This document shows positions 32,442 to 41,323 of a stretch of DNA of 64,000 nt, in pieces. The position numbers and the translations under genes are program-made. How positions within the stretch are numbered: position 1 is the first letter of the stretch; the number at the start of each line of letters is the position of its first letter. A model generated the notes under the pieces. It saw only the letters and a program-made list of their open reading frames with translations, was not told the origin of the DNA and searched no databases. Where the stretch lies: the NCBI RefSeq assembly GCF_001442625.1, contig NZ_LMZQ01000001.1, positions 372,001 through 436,000 of the forward strand. The letters run 5' to 3'. This DNA is from Pedobacter ginsenosidimutans. GTDB lineage: Bacteria; Bacteroidota; Bacteroidia; Sphingobacteriales; Sphingobacteriaceae.

Positions 32442-34469
32442 TTATACAAATAAACCGACCAATAAATCGATTATTTTAATGCCTATAAATGGGGCTACTA
32501 CCCCACCAATGCCATATATAAACAGGTTTCTGCGTAATAAAGCAGTTGCGCCGATAGGTTTGTAGGCCACTCCTTTTAATGCCAGGGGAATCAGGATTGG
32601 AATAATGATGGCGTTAAAAATCACAGCCGACATGATGGCTGATTCTGGTGAATGCAGGCCCATAATATTCAGGCTTTGCAAGGCAGGAATTGAAGCGATA
32701 AACAATGCCGGAACGATGGCGAAATACTTGGCCACATCATTCGCGATGGAAAAAGTAGTTAGCGTACCACGTGTAATTAGTAACTGTTTACCAATTTCTA
32801 CGATCTCGATCAGTTTAGTGGGGTCGTTATCCAAATCGACCATATTACCTGCCTCTTTCGCAGCCTGTGTTCCACTGTTCATGGCTACACCAACATCTGC
32901 CTGTGCTAAGGCAGGCGCATCATTAGTCCCATCTCCCATCATTGCTACCAGTTTACCTAGTGTCTGTTCGTCTTTGATGTAGTTCATTTTATCCTCGGGT
33001 TTGGCCTCAGCGATAAAATCGTCAACACCAGCTTTCTCTGCGATATATTTAGCTGTTAATGGATTATCACCTGTAACCATCACGGTTTTCACACCCATTT
33101 TCCTTAAACGTTCGAAACGTTCGCTGATACCTGGTTTAATGATATCCTGTAATTCGATTACGCCAAGGGCTTTTTCATTTTCAGACACCACGAGGGGCGT
33201 TCCCCCATTGGTAGCAATGGCCTTCACATGATTTTCGATATCGGAAGGAAAAATATTCCCAGCTTTTTCTACAATATTCCGGATCGAATCGAAAGCCCCT
33301 TTTCTGATTCTTCTTCCATCAAGGGTATCTAATCCACTTGAGCGGGTTTCGGCTGTGAATTTGATAAAAGTAGATCCTTGAGGCGTTCCGGCAGATTTAA
33401 CACCCTGTTCAGCAGCCAGTTCGATGATTGACTTTCCCTCTGGGGTTTCATCGGCCAAAGAGCTCAGCAAACAGGCATCAGTAAAAGCTTTAATGTTTAC
33501 ACCTGCTGTTGGATAAAAATTGGTTGCTTTACGGTTACCAATAGTGATCGTTCCAGTTTTATCTAAAAGCAATACATCAATATCGCCAGCAGTTTCTACC
33601 GCTTTACCCGATTTGGTAATTACATTGGCTCTTAGCGCCCTGTCCATTCCAGCGATACCGATAGCAGATAAAAGTCCGCCTATAGTGGTTGGGATCAGAC
33701 ATACAAATAGTGAGATCAAAGCAGCAATGGTAATCGGCGTATTGGCATAATCGGCAAAAGGTTTCAGCGTTACACATACGATGATAAACACCAGGGTAAA
33801 ACTGGCCAGTAAAATGGTTAAAGCAATTTCGTTTGGTGTTTTCTGACGCGATGCACCCTCAACCAGGGCAATCATCTTATCTAAGAAGCTTTCGCCTGGA
33901 GCAGTGCTTACCTGAACTTTAATTTCATCAGATAATACTTTTGTACCTCCGGTTACAGAAGATTTATCCCCCCCTGATTCGCGTATTACAGGAGCAGATT
34001 CTCCGGTAATGGCCGATTCGTCAATAGTCGCAATACCTTCAATAATCTCTCCATCAGTTGGGATGGTATCGCCTGTTTCGCAAATAAACACATCGCCTTT
34101 TTTTAACTGGTTGGACGAACGGATTTCGATGGTTCCATTAGCCAAAAGCACTTTTGCAGGTGTTTCTTCTCTTGTTTTACGCAGACTGTCGGCTTGTGCT
34201 TTACCTCTTGCTTCTGCAATAGCCTCGGCGAAGTTTGCGAACAGCACAGTAAGCAATAAAATTAAAAAGATGAAGAAATTGTATAACGGTGATCCCTGTC
34301 CGCTATGGCTAAAAGAGTACACAGTAACATAAGCCATTACCAGTGTTCCTATTTCGACGGTAAACATGACCGGATTACGGACCATTACCCTCGGATCGAG
34401 TTTGATGAAAGATTGTTTTAGCGCAGTCTGCACCAAGGCAGGTTCGAACAATTTATTATTGGGTTTCAT
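32442..34469 (-). CDS. kdpB: Potassium-transporting P-type ATPase subunit B
   Basis: 675 residues. The phosphorylation motif DKTGTIT is in [25 protein letters not shown] lies in the actuator domain ([19 protein letters not shown]), and the hinge motif [22 protein letters not shown] is intact. It has seven membrane helices. It hydrolyses ATP and moves K+ handed over by KdpA. Length and motifs match the family. It lies between kdpA and kdpC with repeat-filled gaps on both sides. Confidence 0.97.
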   Translation of the reverse strand: MKPNNKLFEPALVQTALKQSFIKLDPRVMVRNPVMFTVEIGTLVMAYVTVYSFSHSGQGSPLYNFFIFLILLLTVLFANFAEAIAEARGKAQADSLRKTREETPAKVLLANGTIEIRSSNQLKKGDVFICETGDTIPTDGEIIEGIATIDESAITGESAPVIRESGGDKSSVTGGTKVLSDEIKVQVSTAPGESFLDKMIALVEGASRQKTPNEIALTILLASFTLVFIIVCVTLKPFADYANTPITIAALISLFVCLIPTTIGGLLSAIGIAGMDRALRANVITKSGKAVETAGDIDVLLLDKTGTITIGNRKATNFYPTAGVNIKAFTDACLLSSLADETPEGKSIIELAAEQGVKSAGTPQGSTFIKFTAETRSSGLDTLDGRRIRKGAFDSIRNIVEKAGNIFPSDIENHVKAIATNGGTPLVVSENEKALGVIELQDIIKPGISERFERLRKMGVKTVMVTGDNPLTAKYIAEKAGVDDFIAEAKPEDKMNYIKDEQTLGKLVAMMGDGTNDAPALAQADVGVAMNSGTQAAKEAGNMVDLDNDPTKLIEIVEIGKQLLITRGTLTTFSIANDVAKYFAIVPALFIASIPALQSLNIMGLHSPESAIMSAVIFNAIIIPILIPLALKGVAYKPIGATALLRRNLFIYGIGGVVAPFIGIKIIDLLVGLFV

Positions 34470-34492
34470 TTTCTTTTAATTTATGTATTGGT

Positions 34493-34578
34493 TGTCATCC
34501 TGAGCTTGTCGAAGGACCTTTGATAAATGCATTTCGACTACTTGTCCCGTTTTTTTTATCTGGAGGCTCAATGTGACA
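34493..34578. repeat. Family A palindromic repeat (gap kdpA / kdpB)
   Basis: tgtcatcctgagcttgtcga on the left and ggaggctcaatgtgaca on the right. The right arm is interrupted by tacttgtcccgttttttttatc, of the same kind as in the copy at 1-162, where tacttgtcccgattcattgg follows tttcgac. It fills most of the 117-nt gap. Confidence 0.7.
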
Positions 34579-34586
34579 ACTCTCAT

Positions 34587-36305
34587 TTATTTAAGCATGG
34601 TAAAATATTCTGCCAAGGGTCCTAAAGCCAGAGCAGGGAAATAAGATAATGCGTTCAGTACCAGAATAACCGCGAAAGTCATTAGGGCAAAGGTTTTGGT
34701 ATCTGTTTTAAGCGTACCGGCTGATTCAGGAATGAATTTTTTGGCACCTAATAATCCAGCGATGGCAACAGGCCCGATAATCGGTAAGAAACGGCCTAGG
34801 AAAATCACAATACCGGTAGATAGATTCCAGAAGATATTGTTATCGCCCAATCCTTCAAACCCAGAGCCGTTGTTGGCGTTAGATGAAGTCATTTCATAAA
34901 GCATCTCAGAGAATCCATGGAAACCAGGGTTGTTTAGCCAGTTTTTAGGTTGCACTGCCCAAGCTGCATCACCATGACTGGTAAAAATATAACTTGCAAT
35001 GGCAGTTCCGGCAAGGATCAAAAATGGGCTTAACAAAGTGATAATTGCCGCAATCTTGATCTCTCTGGCCTCAACTTTATGTCCAAGAAACTCTGGGGTT
35101 CTGCCCACCATCAAGCCTGAAATAAATACAGCAACAATCAGATAAATAAAGTAATTCAATAAACCTACACCACAACCTCCGTAAAAGGAGTTGATCATCA
35201 TGGCCAATAATTGCCATAATCCGGTTAAAGGCATCGTACTGTCGTGCATACCGTTTACCGATCCGGTAGAAATTACAGTGGTAAGTGTACTCCAATAGGC
35301 GGTGGCTGCAGGTCCGAAACGCACTTCTTTACCTTCCATTGCCCCTGTTGTTTGCGAGATCCCCATTTTGGCCAGGGCCGGATTACCGCCCAATTCTGAA
35401 CTTAAGGTTGGTAAAAGCAGCATGAACAAACCAATGGTCATTACACCAAAAATGGTCCATGCTAATTTTTTCCTGCGAATGAAGTAACCAAAGGCGATGA
35501 TCATTGCTAAAGGAATAATCGTTTGCGCCATCATTTCTACCATATTGGTTAGGTAGCTTGGATTTTCAAAAGGATGTGCCGAATTGGCTCCAAAGTAACC
35601 TCCGCCATTTGTACCTAAATGTTTAATGGCAATCATTTGAGCAGCTGGCCCTCTCGAAACATGTACGGTATCGCCTTGCAGGGAAATAAATTGATCTTTA
35701 CCCTCATAGCTTGCGGGGGTACCGTTAAAAGTTAAGATTAAAGCAACCACAAGCGACAAAGGCAATAATAAACGGGTAATTGATTTTACAAAGAATTCCC
35801 AGAAATTACCGAGCTCAGTTGTTGTTTTATCTCTAAAAGCTTTGAAAAGGACTACCGCAGCGGCAATACCTGTTGCAGCGCTTACAAACTGAAGAAACAT
35901 CAGTACGTATTGCTGAGTGAGGTAACTTACACCACTTTCGCCCGAATAATGCTGTAGGTTACAGTTGGCAACAAAGCTGATAATAGTGTTGAAGGCCAGA
36001 TCTGGCGTCATCGCAGGGTTTCCATCCGGATTGAATGGAAGTTTATCCTGAAAGATGAGGACAAAAAAGCCGTAAAACAACCATAGTATATTAATGGTAA
36101 GCAGTGCTTTTAACTGCTGTTTCCAGTTCATCTGTTCTTTAATGTTGATTCCGGAAAGCTTGTAAATACCAGTTTCCAATGGCTTTAAAAAATCTGTCCA
36201 GACTTTTTCTCCTGCAAAAACCTTAGCCAGGTATTTACCCAGTGGTATTGCGATGACCAGGGTGAGCAGGAAGGTGGCGATAATGCCTGTTAATTCAGTG
36301 TTCAT
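34587..36305 (-). CDS. kdpA: Potassium-transporting ATPase subunit A
   Basis: 572 residues, the size expected for KdpA. It has ten or more membrane helices and the K+ selectivity signatures: NCNLQHYSGESGVSYLTQ (first filter), GTNGGGYFGANSAHPFENP (second) and the STGSVNGMHDS and TSSNANNGSGFEGL segments (third and fourth). It is the K+-selective channel-like subunit at the inner membrane. It starts 39 nt after kdpF. Confidence 0.97.
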   Translation of the reverse strand: MNTELTGIIATFLLTLVIAIPLGKYLAKVFAGEKVWTDFLKPLETGIYKLSGINIKEQMNWKQQLKALLTINILWLFYGFFVLIFQDKLPFNPDGNPAMTPDLAFNTIISFVANCNLQHYSGESGVSYLTQQYVLMFLQFVSAATGIAAAVVLFKAFRDKTTTELGNFWEFFVKSITRLLLPLSLVVALILTFNGTPASYEGKDQFISLQGDTVHVSRGPAAQMIAIKHLGTNGGGYFGANSAHPFENPSYLTNMVEMMAQTIIPLAMIIAFGYFIRRKKLAWTIFGVMTIGLFMLLLPTLSSELGGNPALAKMGISQTTGAMEGKEVRFGPAATAYWSTLTTVISTGSVNGMHDSTMPLTGLWQLLAMMINSFYGGCGVGLLNYFIYLIVAVFISGLMVGRTPEFLGHKVEAREIKIAAIITLLSPFLILAGTAIASYIFTSHGDAAWAVQPKNWLNNPGFHGFSEMLYEMTSSNANNGSGFEGLGDNNIFWNLSTGIVIFLGRFLPIIGPVAIAGLLGAKKFIPESAGTLKTDTKTFALMTFAVILVLNALSYFPALALGPLAEYFTMLK

Positions 36306-36344
36306 TTTTTGATTTGTTAATTATCCTCCGTAGAGGAGAAAGGA

Positions 36345-36422
36345 TTAAAATTTTTCAGGTTTGATCAGCACGTAGATCATATAGATAAATACGGCGATGG
36401 CGATAATGAATAATGCGATCAT
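36345..36422 (-). CDS. kdpF: Potassium-transporting ATPase subunit F
   Basis: A 25-residue protein beginning MIALFIIAIAVF and ending YVLIKPEKF. The single helix and the ending closely match E. coli KdpF (about 29 residues, ending YALINAEAF). It is located just ahead of kdpA on the same strand, which is the usual kdpF position. It stabilises the complex in the inner membrane. Confidence 0.88.
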   Translation of the reverse strand: MIALFIIAIAVFIYMIYVLIKPEKF

Positions 36423-36426
36423 AATG

Positions 36427-36507
36427 TTAGATTTTTTCGAACCAGTCGATTGATTTGTAAGTAGCCCAGCAGAGCAGGATGAGGATTAAAAAAATTAGTA
36501 TTGTCAT
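36427..36507 (-). CDS. 26-residue membrane microprotein ahead of kdpF
   Basis: An uninterrupted ORF, MTILIFLILILLCWATYK followed by SIDWFEKI and stop. It is one hydrophobic helix and a short amphipathic tail, so it is a membrane microprotein if translated. Its stop is separated from the kdpF ATG by 4 nt, which suggests coupled translation. It does not resemble kdpF itself in sequence, but has the same size and topology. No strong Shine-Dalgarno is visible, as is common in this phylum. It could be an extra small subunit or a leader peptide of the kdp operon. Confidence 0.55.
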   Translation of the reverse strand: MTILIFLILILLCWATYKSIDWFEKI

Positions 36508-36630
36508 GATGTATTGATTTTATATGCCATTAGCCAACTCTTATACCACAAAAGAAAAACAAATCACAAACAATTGATTTACAATAATTTACAAAATAAA
36601 ACAACTTTTAAAGTTAAATTAGACATAAAA

Positions 36631-36655
36631 AAACCCTTCCATTTTGGAAAGGTTT
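36631..36655. terminator. Terminator between ArgE-like gene and kdp operon
   Basis: aaacccttcc / ggaaaggttt stem with one mismatch, and T-runs on both strands (ttttttt after it on plus; ttttttat on minus). It sits 167 nt past the minus-strand ArgE-like stop and insulates the kdp operon. Confidence 0.75.
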
Positions 36656-36782
36656 TTTTCATTTGGGAAAAATTAGTTCGTCATTGCTGAGAAAAAACGA
36701 CAGCCTAATCTCTCGTCTTAGCATCTCGCAAAGACACCACAATTTAATTCCATGTTCTCCGAGTCTCCGTGGCAAAAACTAA

Positions 36783-36805
36783 AGTCTTAGCGAGACGCTA
36801 AGACT
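36783..36805. terminator. Perfect 10-bp hairpin after the ArgE-like gene
   Basis: agtcttagcg-aga-cgctaagact, followed on the minus strand by ttagtttttg. It is 17 nt past the ArgE-like stop. The neighbouring 36706-36780 carries degenerate copies (gtcttagcatctcgcaaagac; gagtctccgtggcaaaaact), so it is part of a decayed repeat family. Confidence 0.5.
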
Positions 36806-36821
36806 AGGAAAGAAGCCAATA

Positions 36822-37925
36822 CTAGGAGAGCTTCAAAGTTTCGAGTAAACTGATGTAAATATCTATCCCTTCTTCAATTTCTTCAATGCCTATAAATTCA
36901 TCGGCAGTATGCGAACGTGCAGAATTACCTGGCCCCATTTTAACCGAAGGCATATCTAACCAGCCCTGGTCTGAACTTGTTGGCGAAAGGTAAGTTTTCC
37001 TGCCAAGCGAAAGTCCGCTTATCACAACAGGATGAAGCATATCAATAAAAGATGGTTTTAATACATTTGGCCGCAAAGTAAAATGACATGAGGTATGGTT
37101 GATGATGGTATTCATGATTTCTCTTTCGGTATAATTATGGTCGAAACGGATATCTACCGTAAAACTGCACTCAGCCGGAACAATGTTGTGTTGAATACCT
37201 GCCTTGATCTCTGTAACCGTCATTTTAACAGGCTGAGGCTGATCATCCATAATGGGAAACAGATAATTTTTGAACCAGTCGATATCTTTAAGGGCATGAT
37301 AAATCGCATTATCGCCTTCCTCTCTAGCTGCATGGCCTGAGCGGCCTTTTGAAACGCAGTCGATTACCATCGAACCCTTTTCGGCAATGGCCATATGCAT
37401 ACCCGTGGGCTCGCCTACAATGGCAAAAGATATTTCTTTAATATCAGGTAGTATACTGCGGATGCCCAATTCTCCTGAGGTTTCTTCTTCAGCAGTTGCC
37501 GCCAGGCATAGGTTAAAGGGAAGATCTTTTCGCTCATAGAAATACAAGAAAGTAGCGGTTAAAGCCACTAGCGGACCGCCAGCATCGTTACTGCCCAGCC
37601 CGTATATTTTTTCATCTTCTATAATCGGGCTAAAAGGATCTCTGGTATACTGTTCATTGGGTTTAACCGTATCGTGGTGAGAGTTTAACAGGATGGTTGG
37701 CTTTGAAGCATCCAGGTGTTTATTGTAACACCAGATATTGTTGTATTTCCTAAATGTGTTTATACCTTGCAAGTTTAAGAAAGATTCGATCTGATCGGCA
37801 GTAAGCATCTCATCACCACTAATGGAAGGAATAGCGATTAAAGCGGAAAGGAGTTCGAGTGATTCCTGATAGAGGTGATTAAGATCAGGACCTTCGGTAA
37901 GTTTTATTTTACTGATCGTGTTCAT
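36822..37925 (-). CDS. M20-family deacylase, ArgE-like
   Basis: 367 residues. The metal site of the M20 family is intact: HHDTVKP (His/Asp), the bridging Asp in GLGSNDAGGP, the catalytic/metal Glu pair in TAEEETSGELG, Glu in VGEPTG and His in SHTADEF at the C-terminus. The length and the overall pattern match the N-acetylornithine deacetylase group used in arginine synthesis in Bacteroidota. It starts 18 nt after a GNAT gene of the type found at the head of arginine operons. Nucleotide substrate assignments cannot be made from sequence, and a different N-acyl amino acid remains possible. Confidence 0.85.
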   Translation of the reverse strand: MNTISKIKLTEGPDLNHLYQESLELLSALIAIPSISGDEMLTADQIESFLNLQGINTFRKYNNIWCYNKHLDASKPTILLNSHHDTVKPNEQYTRDPFSPIIEDEKIYGLGSNDAGGPLVALTATFLYFYERKDLPFNLCLAATAEEETSGELGIRSILPDIKEISFAIVGEPTGMHMAIAEKGSMVIDCVSKGRSGHAAREEGDNAIYHALKDIDWFKNYLFPIMDDQPQPVKMTVTEIKAGIQHNIVPAECSFTVDIRFDHNYTEREIMNTIINHTSCHFTLRPNVLKPSFIDMLHPVVISGLSLGRKTYLSPTSSDQGWLDMPSVKMGPGNSARSHTADEFIGIEEIEEGIDIYISLLETLKLS

Positions 37926-37943
37926 GACAATGTGGTTAGGTGT

Positions 37944-38549
37944 TTAAGAATAAATAACTTCCTGATAGATCTCAGCATGCTGATAAACTATGGGCTGTGC
38001 ATCAGAAAAGTATTCCGGATCAAAAAGCATAGCGGTACAGAGACAATTGCATTTTTTCTTGCGTGTTAAAATATCATAGTTCACACAGCTTTTGCAGCCT
38101 TCCCAGAAATGCTCATCGTGGGTGATCTCGGCAAAACTGACTGGCAGAAAACCAAGTTTGGCATTCATCCGCATAATTGCCGGACCTGAGGTAATGCTAA
38201 AAATTTTTGAATTGGGATACAATCTTCTCGACATTTTGAAGATTCTGTTTTTGATGGATCTGGCTACCCCGGAGTTCCTGAATTTAGGAGCAACAATAAG
38301 TCCTGAGTTGGAAACGAAGCGTTCATTTTCCCAGGTTTCGAGGTAAGAAAAACCTACCCACTCGCCGGTATTAGTTAAAGCAATAACTGCCTTGCCAGCA
38401 GCCATTTTCTCAATTACCGAGGCTAAGGTTCTTTTTGCAATGCCTGAACCTCTTGCGATAGCTGATTGTTCTGTTTCCTGTATAATTTCTTCTGCGTAAT
38501 GTGCATCGCCCTGATCAGCAATGCGGACAAAAATGATGTGGTTATCCAT
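37944..38549 (-). CDS. GNAT acetyltransferase (arginine-operon type) with C-terminal Cys cluster
   Basis: 201 residues. The GNAT core has the acetyl-CoA loop in APKFRNSGVARSIKNRIF. The sequence NSGLIV...KIFSITSGPAIMRMNAKLGFLPVSFAEIT resembles the short GNAT proteins encoded first in Bacteroidota arginine clusters and thought to replace ArgA as N-acetylglutamate synthase. The C-terminus has a Cys-rich segment (CKSCVNYDILTRKKKCNCLC) that may bind a metal. It is followed by the ArgE-like gene. The rest of the arginine genes are not in the window. Confidence 0.75.
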   Translation of the reverse strand: MDNHIIFVRIADQGDAHYAEEIIQETEQSAIARGSGIAKRTLASVIEKMAAGKAVIALTNTGEWVGFSYLETWENERFVSNSGLIVAPKFRNSGVARSIKNRIFKMSRRLYPNSKIFSITSGPAIMRMNAKLGFLPVSFAEITHDEHFWEGCKSCVNYDILTRKKKCNCLCTAMLFDPEYFSDAQPIVYQHAEIYQEVIYS

Positions 38550-38809
38550 TATGATTTAAATTTTCATACCAGGCCAATTACAAAGGAAGTGCCTCAAACC
38601 AGCATTAAGGGCTAAATAGCCATTTAAACAATGGTGCAGGGCTTTATTTTTTTTCCATGAGCGCCGTATATAGGAGGTACCTTACCAAAATGGAAGGATT
38701 AATTTCATTATGAAAACCCATTGTGCCATTTTGTAACCTGGAGCATTAACAAGCCAAAAACTTTGTGGCCACATTAAACGTATGTTAGTTAAAACCATAC
38801 ATACGTATA

Positions 38810-39004
38810 ATGAGAAAGGGTACGATAATACACATCGATCAATCGGTTGGCTTTGGATTTATACAAGACGAAAACGAACAGGAAATTACATTTTGTTTAA
38901 ATCTTAATGAAAATCTCAGTGCAGGCGACCTGGTAGAATTCAAAATTGAACTAACGGCCTATGGGCTCACGGCCACCAACCTTCGCCTATTATTACATAT
39001 TTAA
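38810..39004 (+). CDS. Cold-shock-domain-like protein
   Basis: 64 residues. MRKGTIIHIDQSVGFGFIQDE shows the first strand and RNP1-like VGFGFI at residues 13-18 of a cold-shock domain. The RNP2-like region ITFCLN deviates from the usual VFVHFS, lacking two aromatic positions, so nucleic-acid binding may be reduced. It is a short five-strand OB fold and cytoplasmic. The region 38777-38806 upstream contains cgtatg and catacg as a possible inverted repeat. Monocistronic. Confidence 0.75.
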   Translation: MRKGTIIHIDQSVGFGFIQDENEQEITFCLNLNENLSAGDLVEFKIELTAYGLTATNLRLLLHI

Positions 39005-39098
39005 TGCACGTTTTCAGATTATTTTTGTATATTATAAAATAGCAGGATGATTATGTGTCGAAAAAGATCCCTTTTTGAAGCTAAAAGTTTATAACATT

Positions 39099-39740
39099 AT
39101 GCTCAATTCTAACAACAACAGTTCTTTTGTACGGCCACTTATCCAGTATATGGAGCAATATCATAAACTTTCCAGTAGCCTTATTGCACAGTACGAAAAA
39201 CATTGCTCATTGGTCACAATCAGAAAGAATAAACACATTGTTTCCCCCGTTGATAGTAATGCAGCACTTTTTTTTGTAAAAAGTGGCATTGTACGTGGTT
39301 TTATAAAAGATGGCGCCAAAGATATTACCACCTGGTTTTGTTTTGGAAATAATATTGTAGGAGCCATTCGTCACCCTGATTTACAAGCTAACCACTCTGC
39401 AGAATATTTACAGGCATTAGAGGATTGTGAACTGATCCGCATTCCCTATACGTTAATCGACTATGTATACGCTCATTTCGAGGAGGCCAATATTATCGGG
39501 CGAAAACTGCTAGCGTTACACTATTATGCTGCATCCGAAAGATCTATACTGGCTAGAATACCAAATGCATTGCGACGGTACCAAAAGCTGGCAGAAAGCG
39601 GAAAAGTAGACTTAAACAAAATACCGCTCCGCTATTTGGCAAGCTATTTAGGAATGAGATTAGAAACCTTAAGCAGGATCAGAAGCAAAGAACTGCATAA
39701 AAATGAGAATCGTGGGATTCCCGTATCAATAGAAAAGTAG
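39099..39740 (+). CDS. Crp/Fnr-family regulator
   Basis: 213 residues from the ATG at 39099. An upstream in-frame ATG at 39075 adds eight residues and lacks support. The N-terminal cyclic-nucleotide-binding fold (SLVTIRKNKHIVSPVDSNAALFFVKSGIVRGFI...) is followed by a C-terminal helix-turn-helix (IPLRYLASYLGMRLETLSRIRSKEL). The glycine-rich/Arg phosphate-binding cassette of cAMP-binding members is not visible, as in most Bacteroidota relatives. The target is unknown; divergent or adjacent genes offer no obvious partner. Confidence 0.88.
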   Translation: MLNSNNNSSFVRPLIQYMEQYHKLSSSLIAQYEKHCSLVTIRKNKHIVSPVDSNAALFFVKSGIVRGFIKDGAKDITTWFCFGNNIVGAIRHPDLQANHSAEYLQALEDCELIRIPYTLIDYVYAHFEEANIIGRKLLALHYYAASERSILARIPNALRRYQKLAESGKVDLNKIPLRYLASYLGMRLETLSRIRSKELHKNENRGIPVSIEK

Positions 39741-39778
39741 TGATTAAACTTAGTTTGGATAAAAACCCTTCAAAAAAC

Positions 39779-39807
39779 AAACCCCGTACAATTATTTGTA
39801 CAGGGTT
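39779..39807 (-). terminator. Terminator of the SusCD/TlpA operon
   Basis: On the minus strand, aaccctgtacaaataattgt...ggggttt forms a stem with one mismatch and is followed by gttttttgaaggg. It lies 24 nt after the stop of the last gene in the operon. A wider inverted repeat (aaacccttc / gaagggttt) flanks it. Confidence 0.75.
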
Positions 39808-39831
39808 AATAATTTAGTAAATACGAAGGGT

Positions 39832-41319
39832 TTAACCTTTTTTAATCATATCAATCATCATCGAAATTTCATCTACTGCGGCTTCATTGCTACCATCAAA
39901 GCCCATCAGGTTAAATCTGATGTTCCCCGCAGGGTCGATCACAAATTTTGAAGGAATTCCCGAAACTTTATAATCAGTAACCACCTTGTTAACTTTCGAA
40001 TCAGGATCTTTGGTATCCATTAACACCTCGAAACTATATTTCTGCGATTTAATATAATCGCTCGCATCCTGAGTTGGGGTAGCTGTTTTCTCCCAGGTAT
40101 GAATAAATAAAAATTTCACGTTTGGATCTTCTTTATATTTATTAACCGCCATTTGCATTGCAGGAAAAGAAGCCTTACATGGCCCACACCAGGTAGCCCA
40201 AAAATCGAGGATTACGACCTTACCCTTTAAACTGCTTAGTGTAACTTTTTTACCTTCAATATCGGTTAATGTAAAATCTACAGCAGGTTTATTAATGATT
40301 TCTTTATTAAGTTTTTGCTGTAGATTGGCCAGAATCCCTTTTCTGATTTCAGCAGCATAGGCATCGAAACCCACATCACTTCCCTTTACTTTGATATAAA
40401 GTGTTTTAAAGGTACTGCTCATTTCATCATTGGCCTTGCCCGATTTTACGGCCTCTTCCAATTTAGCATAAGCCTCTTGATTTCTATTCAATGCCATTAA
40501 TATTTTGGCATATTGGAAATTCGATCTCGGAGAAGCAGTTTTTGGATTTTTAGCCGCTAAATCGGCATAAATGAGTGCTTCATCATACTTCTTTTGTTCG
40601 AAAAGAATTCCAGCATAAGTCATGGTTAAGCCTGGGTAACCCGATGCAGCAAATTTGGATGAATTTTCGTTGGGTAACTTTCCGTCATAATAAATTTTAG
40701 CACTTTCCATGGCTTTTTTATAATATACAGCTGCATTTTTTAAATCGCCGGTTTTATAAAAAGCATCCGCAACACCATTAAACCCGTTTCCTTTCCAAAA
40801 ATCTACCTGCAGCTTGTTAATATACTCAATAGCCTTAGTCGCATTTTTTTCTTTGGCATACTCGGAAGCAATAGCCGATACCACATAATCATACACAATC
40901 AATTCTTCTCCAGAGCCCGAAACCGGAAATTTTTTAATCCAGATTTTATAGGCATTTTCTTTCTCCAATGCAGTTTTGGCATCATAAATTTTGCTGGCTT
41001 CCTGTCCCCTTGCTCTCGCCCCTTTAGGAAACTTCTGTAATTCTACCTGAACAAGCGAATCGGAAGCTTTTACATTTTTTAACCGATAATAGTAATTAAT
41101 GGCCAGGTCAACATCTTTTTCCTGATCGGCAGCGGCCAGCTTTTGCAATTTGGCTTCCAATAGGGCCTTATCTGCAGGTTCCTTAGATGCCACTAATTTA
41201 TCCAGATAAATCCTGGTGGTATCTACTGGTTTGGTTTGTGCTTTTAAACCACTTATACTTCCTAAAATGAGAATAGAAAGCAATCCTAACATTTTGTTAC
41301 TGATATTTAGTGTACTCAT
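39832..41319 (-). CDS. TlpA-family thioredoxin with TPR region
   Basis: 495 residues with a signal peptide (LLSILILGSISGLKAQ). A helical tetratricopeptide-type region (about 45-340) leads to a C-terminal thioredoxin domain with the active site WATWCGPCKASFPAM. It is a periplasmic thiol-disulfide reductase of the TlpA/ResA type. It starts 4 nt after the previous gene, which encodes another TlpA-like protein. Such pairs commonly follow susC/susD in Sphingobacteriaceae. Their exact role in the uptake system is not known. Confidence 0.88.
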   Translation of the reverse strand: MSTLNISNKMLGLLSILILGSISGLKAQTKPVDTTRIYLDKLVASKEPADKALLEAKLQKLAAADQEKDVDLAINYYYRLKNVKASDSLVQVELQKFPKGARARGQEASKIYDAKTALEKENAYKIWIKKFPVSGSGEELIVYDYVVSAIASEYAKEKNATKAIEYINKLQVDFWKGNGFNGVADAFYKTGDLKNAAVYYKKAMESAKIYYDGKLPNENSSKFAASGYPGLTMTYAGILFEQKKYDEALIYADLAAKNPKTASPRSNFQYAKILMALNRNQEAYAKLEEAVKSGKANDEMSSTFKTLYIKVKGSDVGFDAYAAEIRKGILANLQQKLNKEIINKPAVDFTLTDIEGKKVTLSSLKGKVVILDFWATWCGPCKASFPAMQMAVNKYKEDPNVKFLFIHTWEKTATPTQDASDYIKSQKYSFEVLMDTKDPDSKVNKVVTDYKVSGIPSKFVIDPAGNIRFNLMGFDGSNEAAVDEISMMIDMIKKG

Positions 41320-41323
41320 GTGA

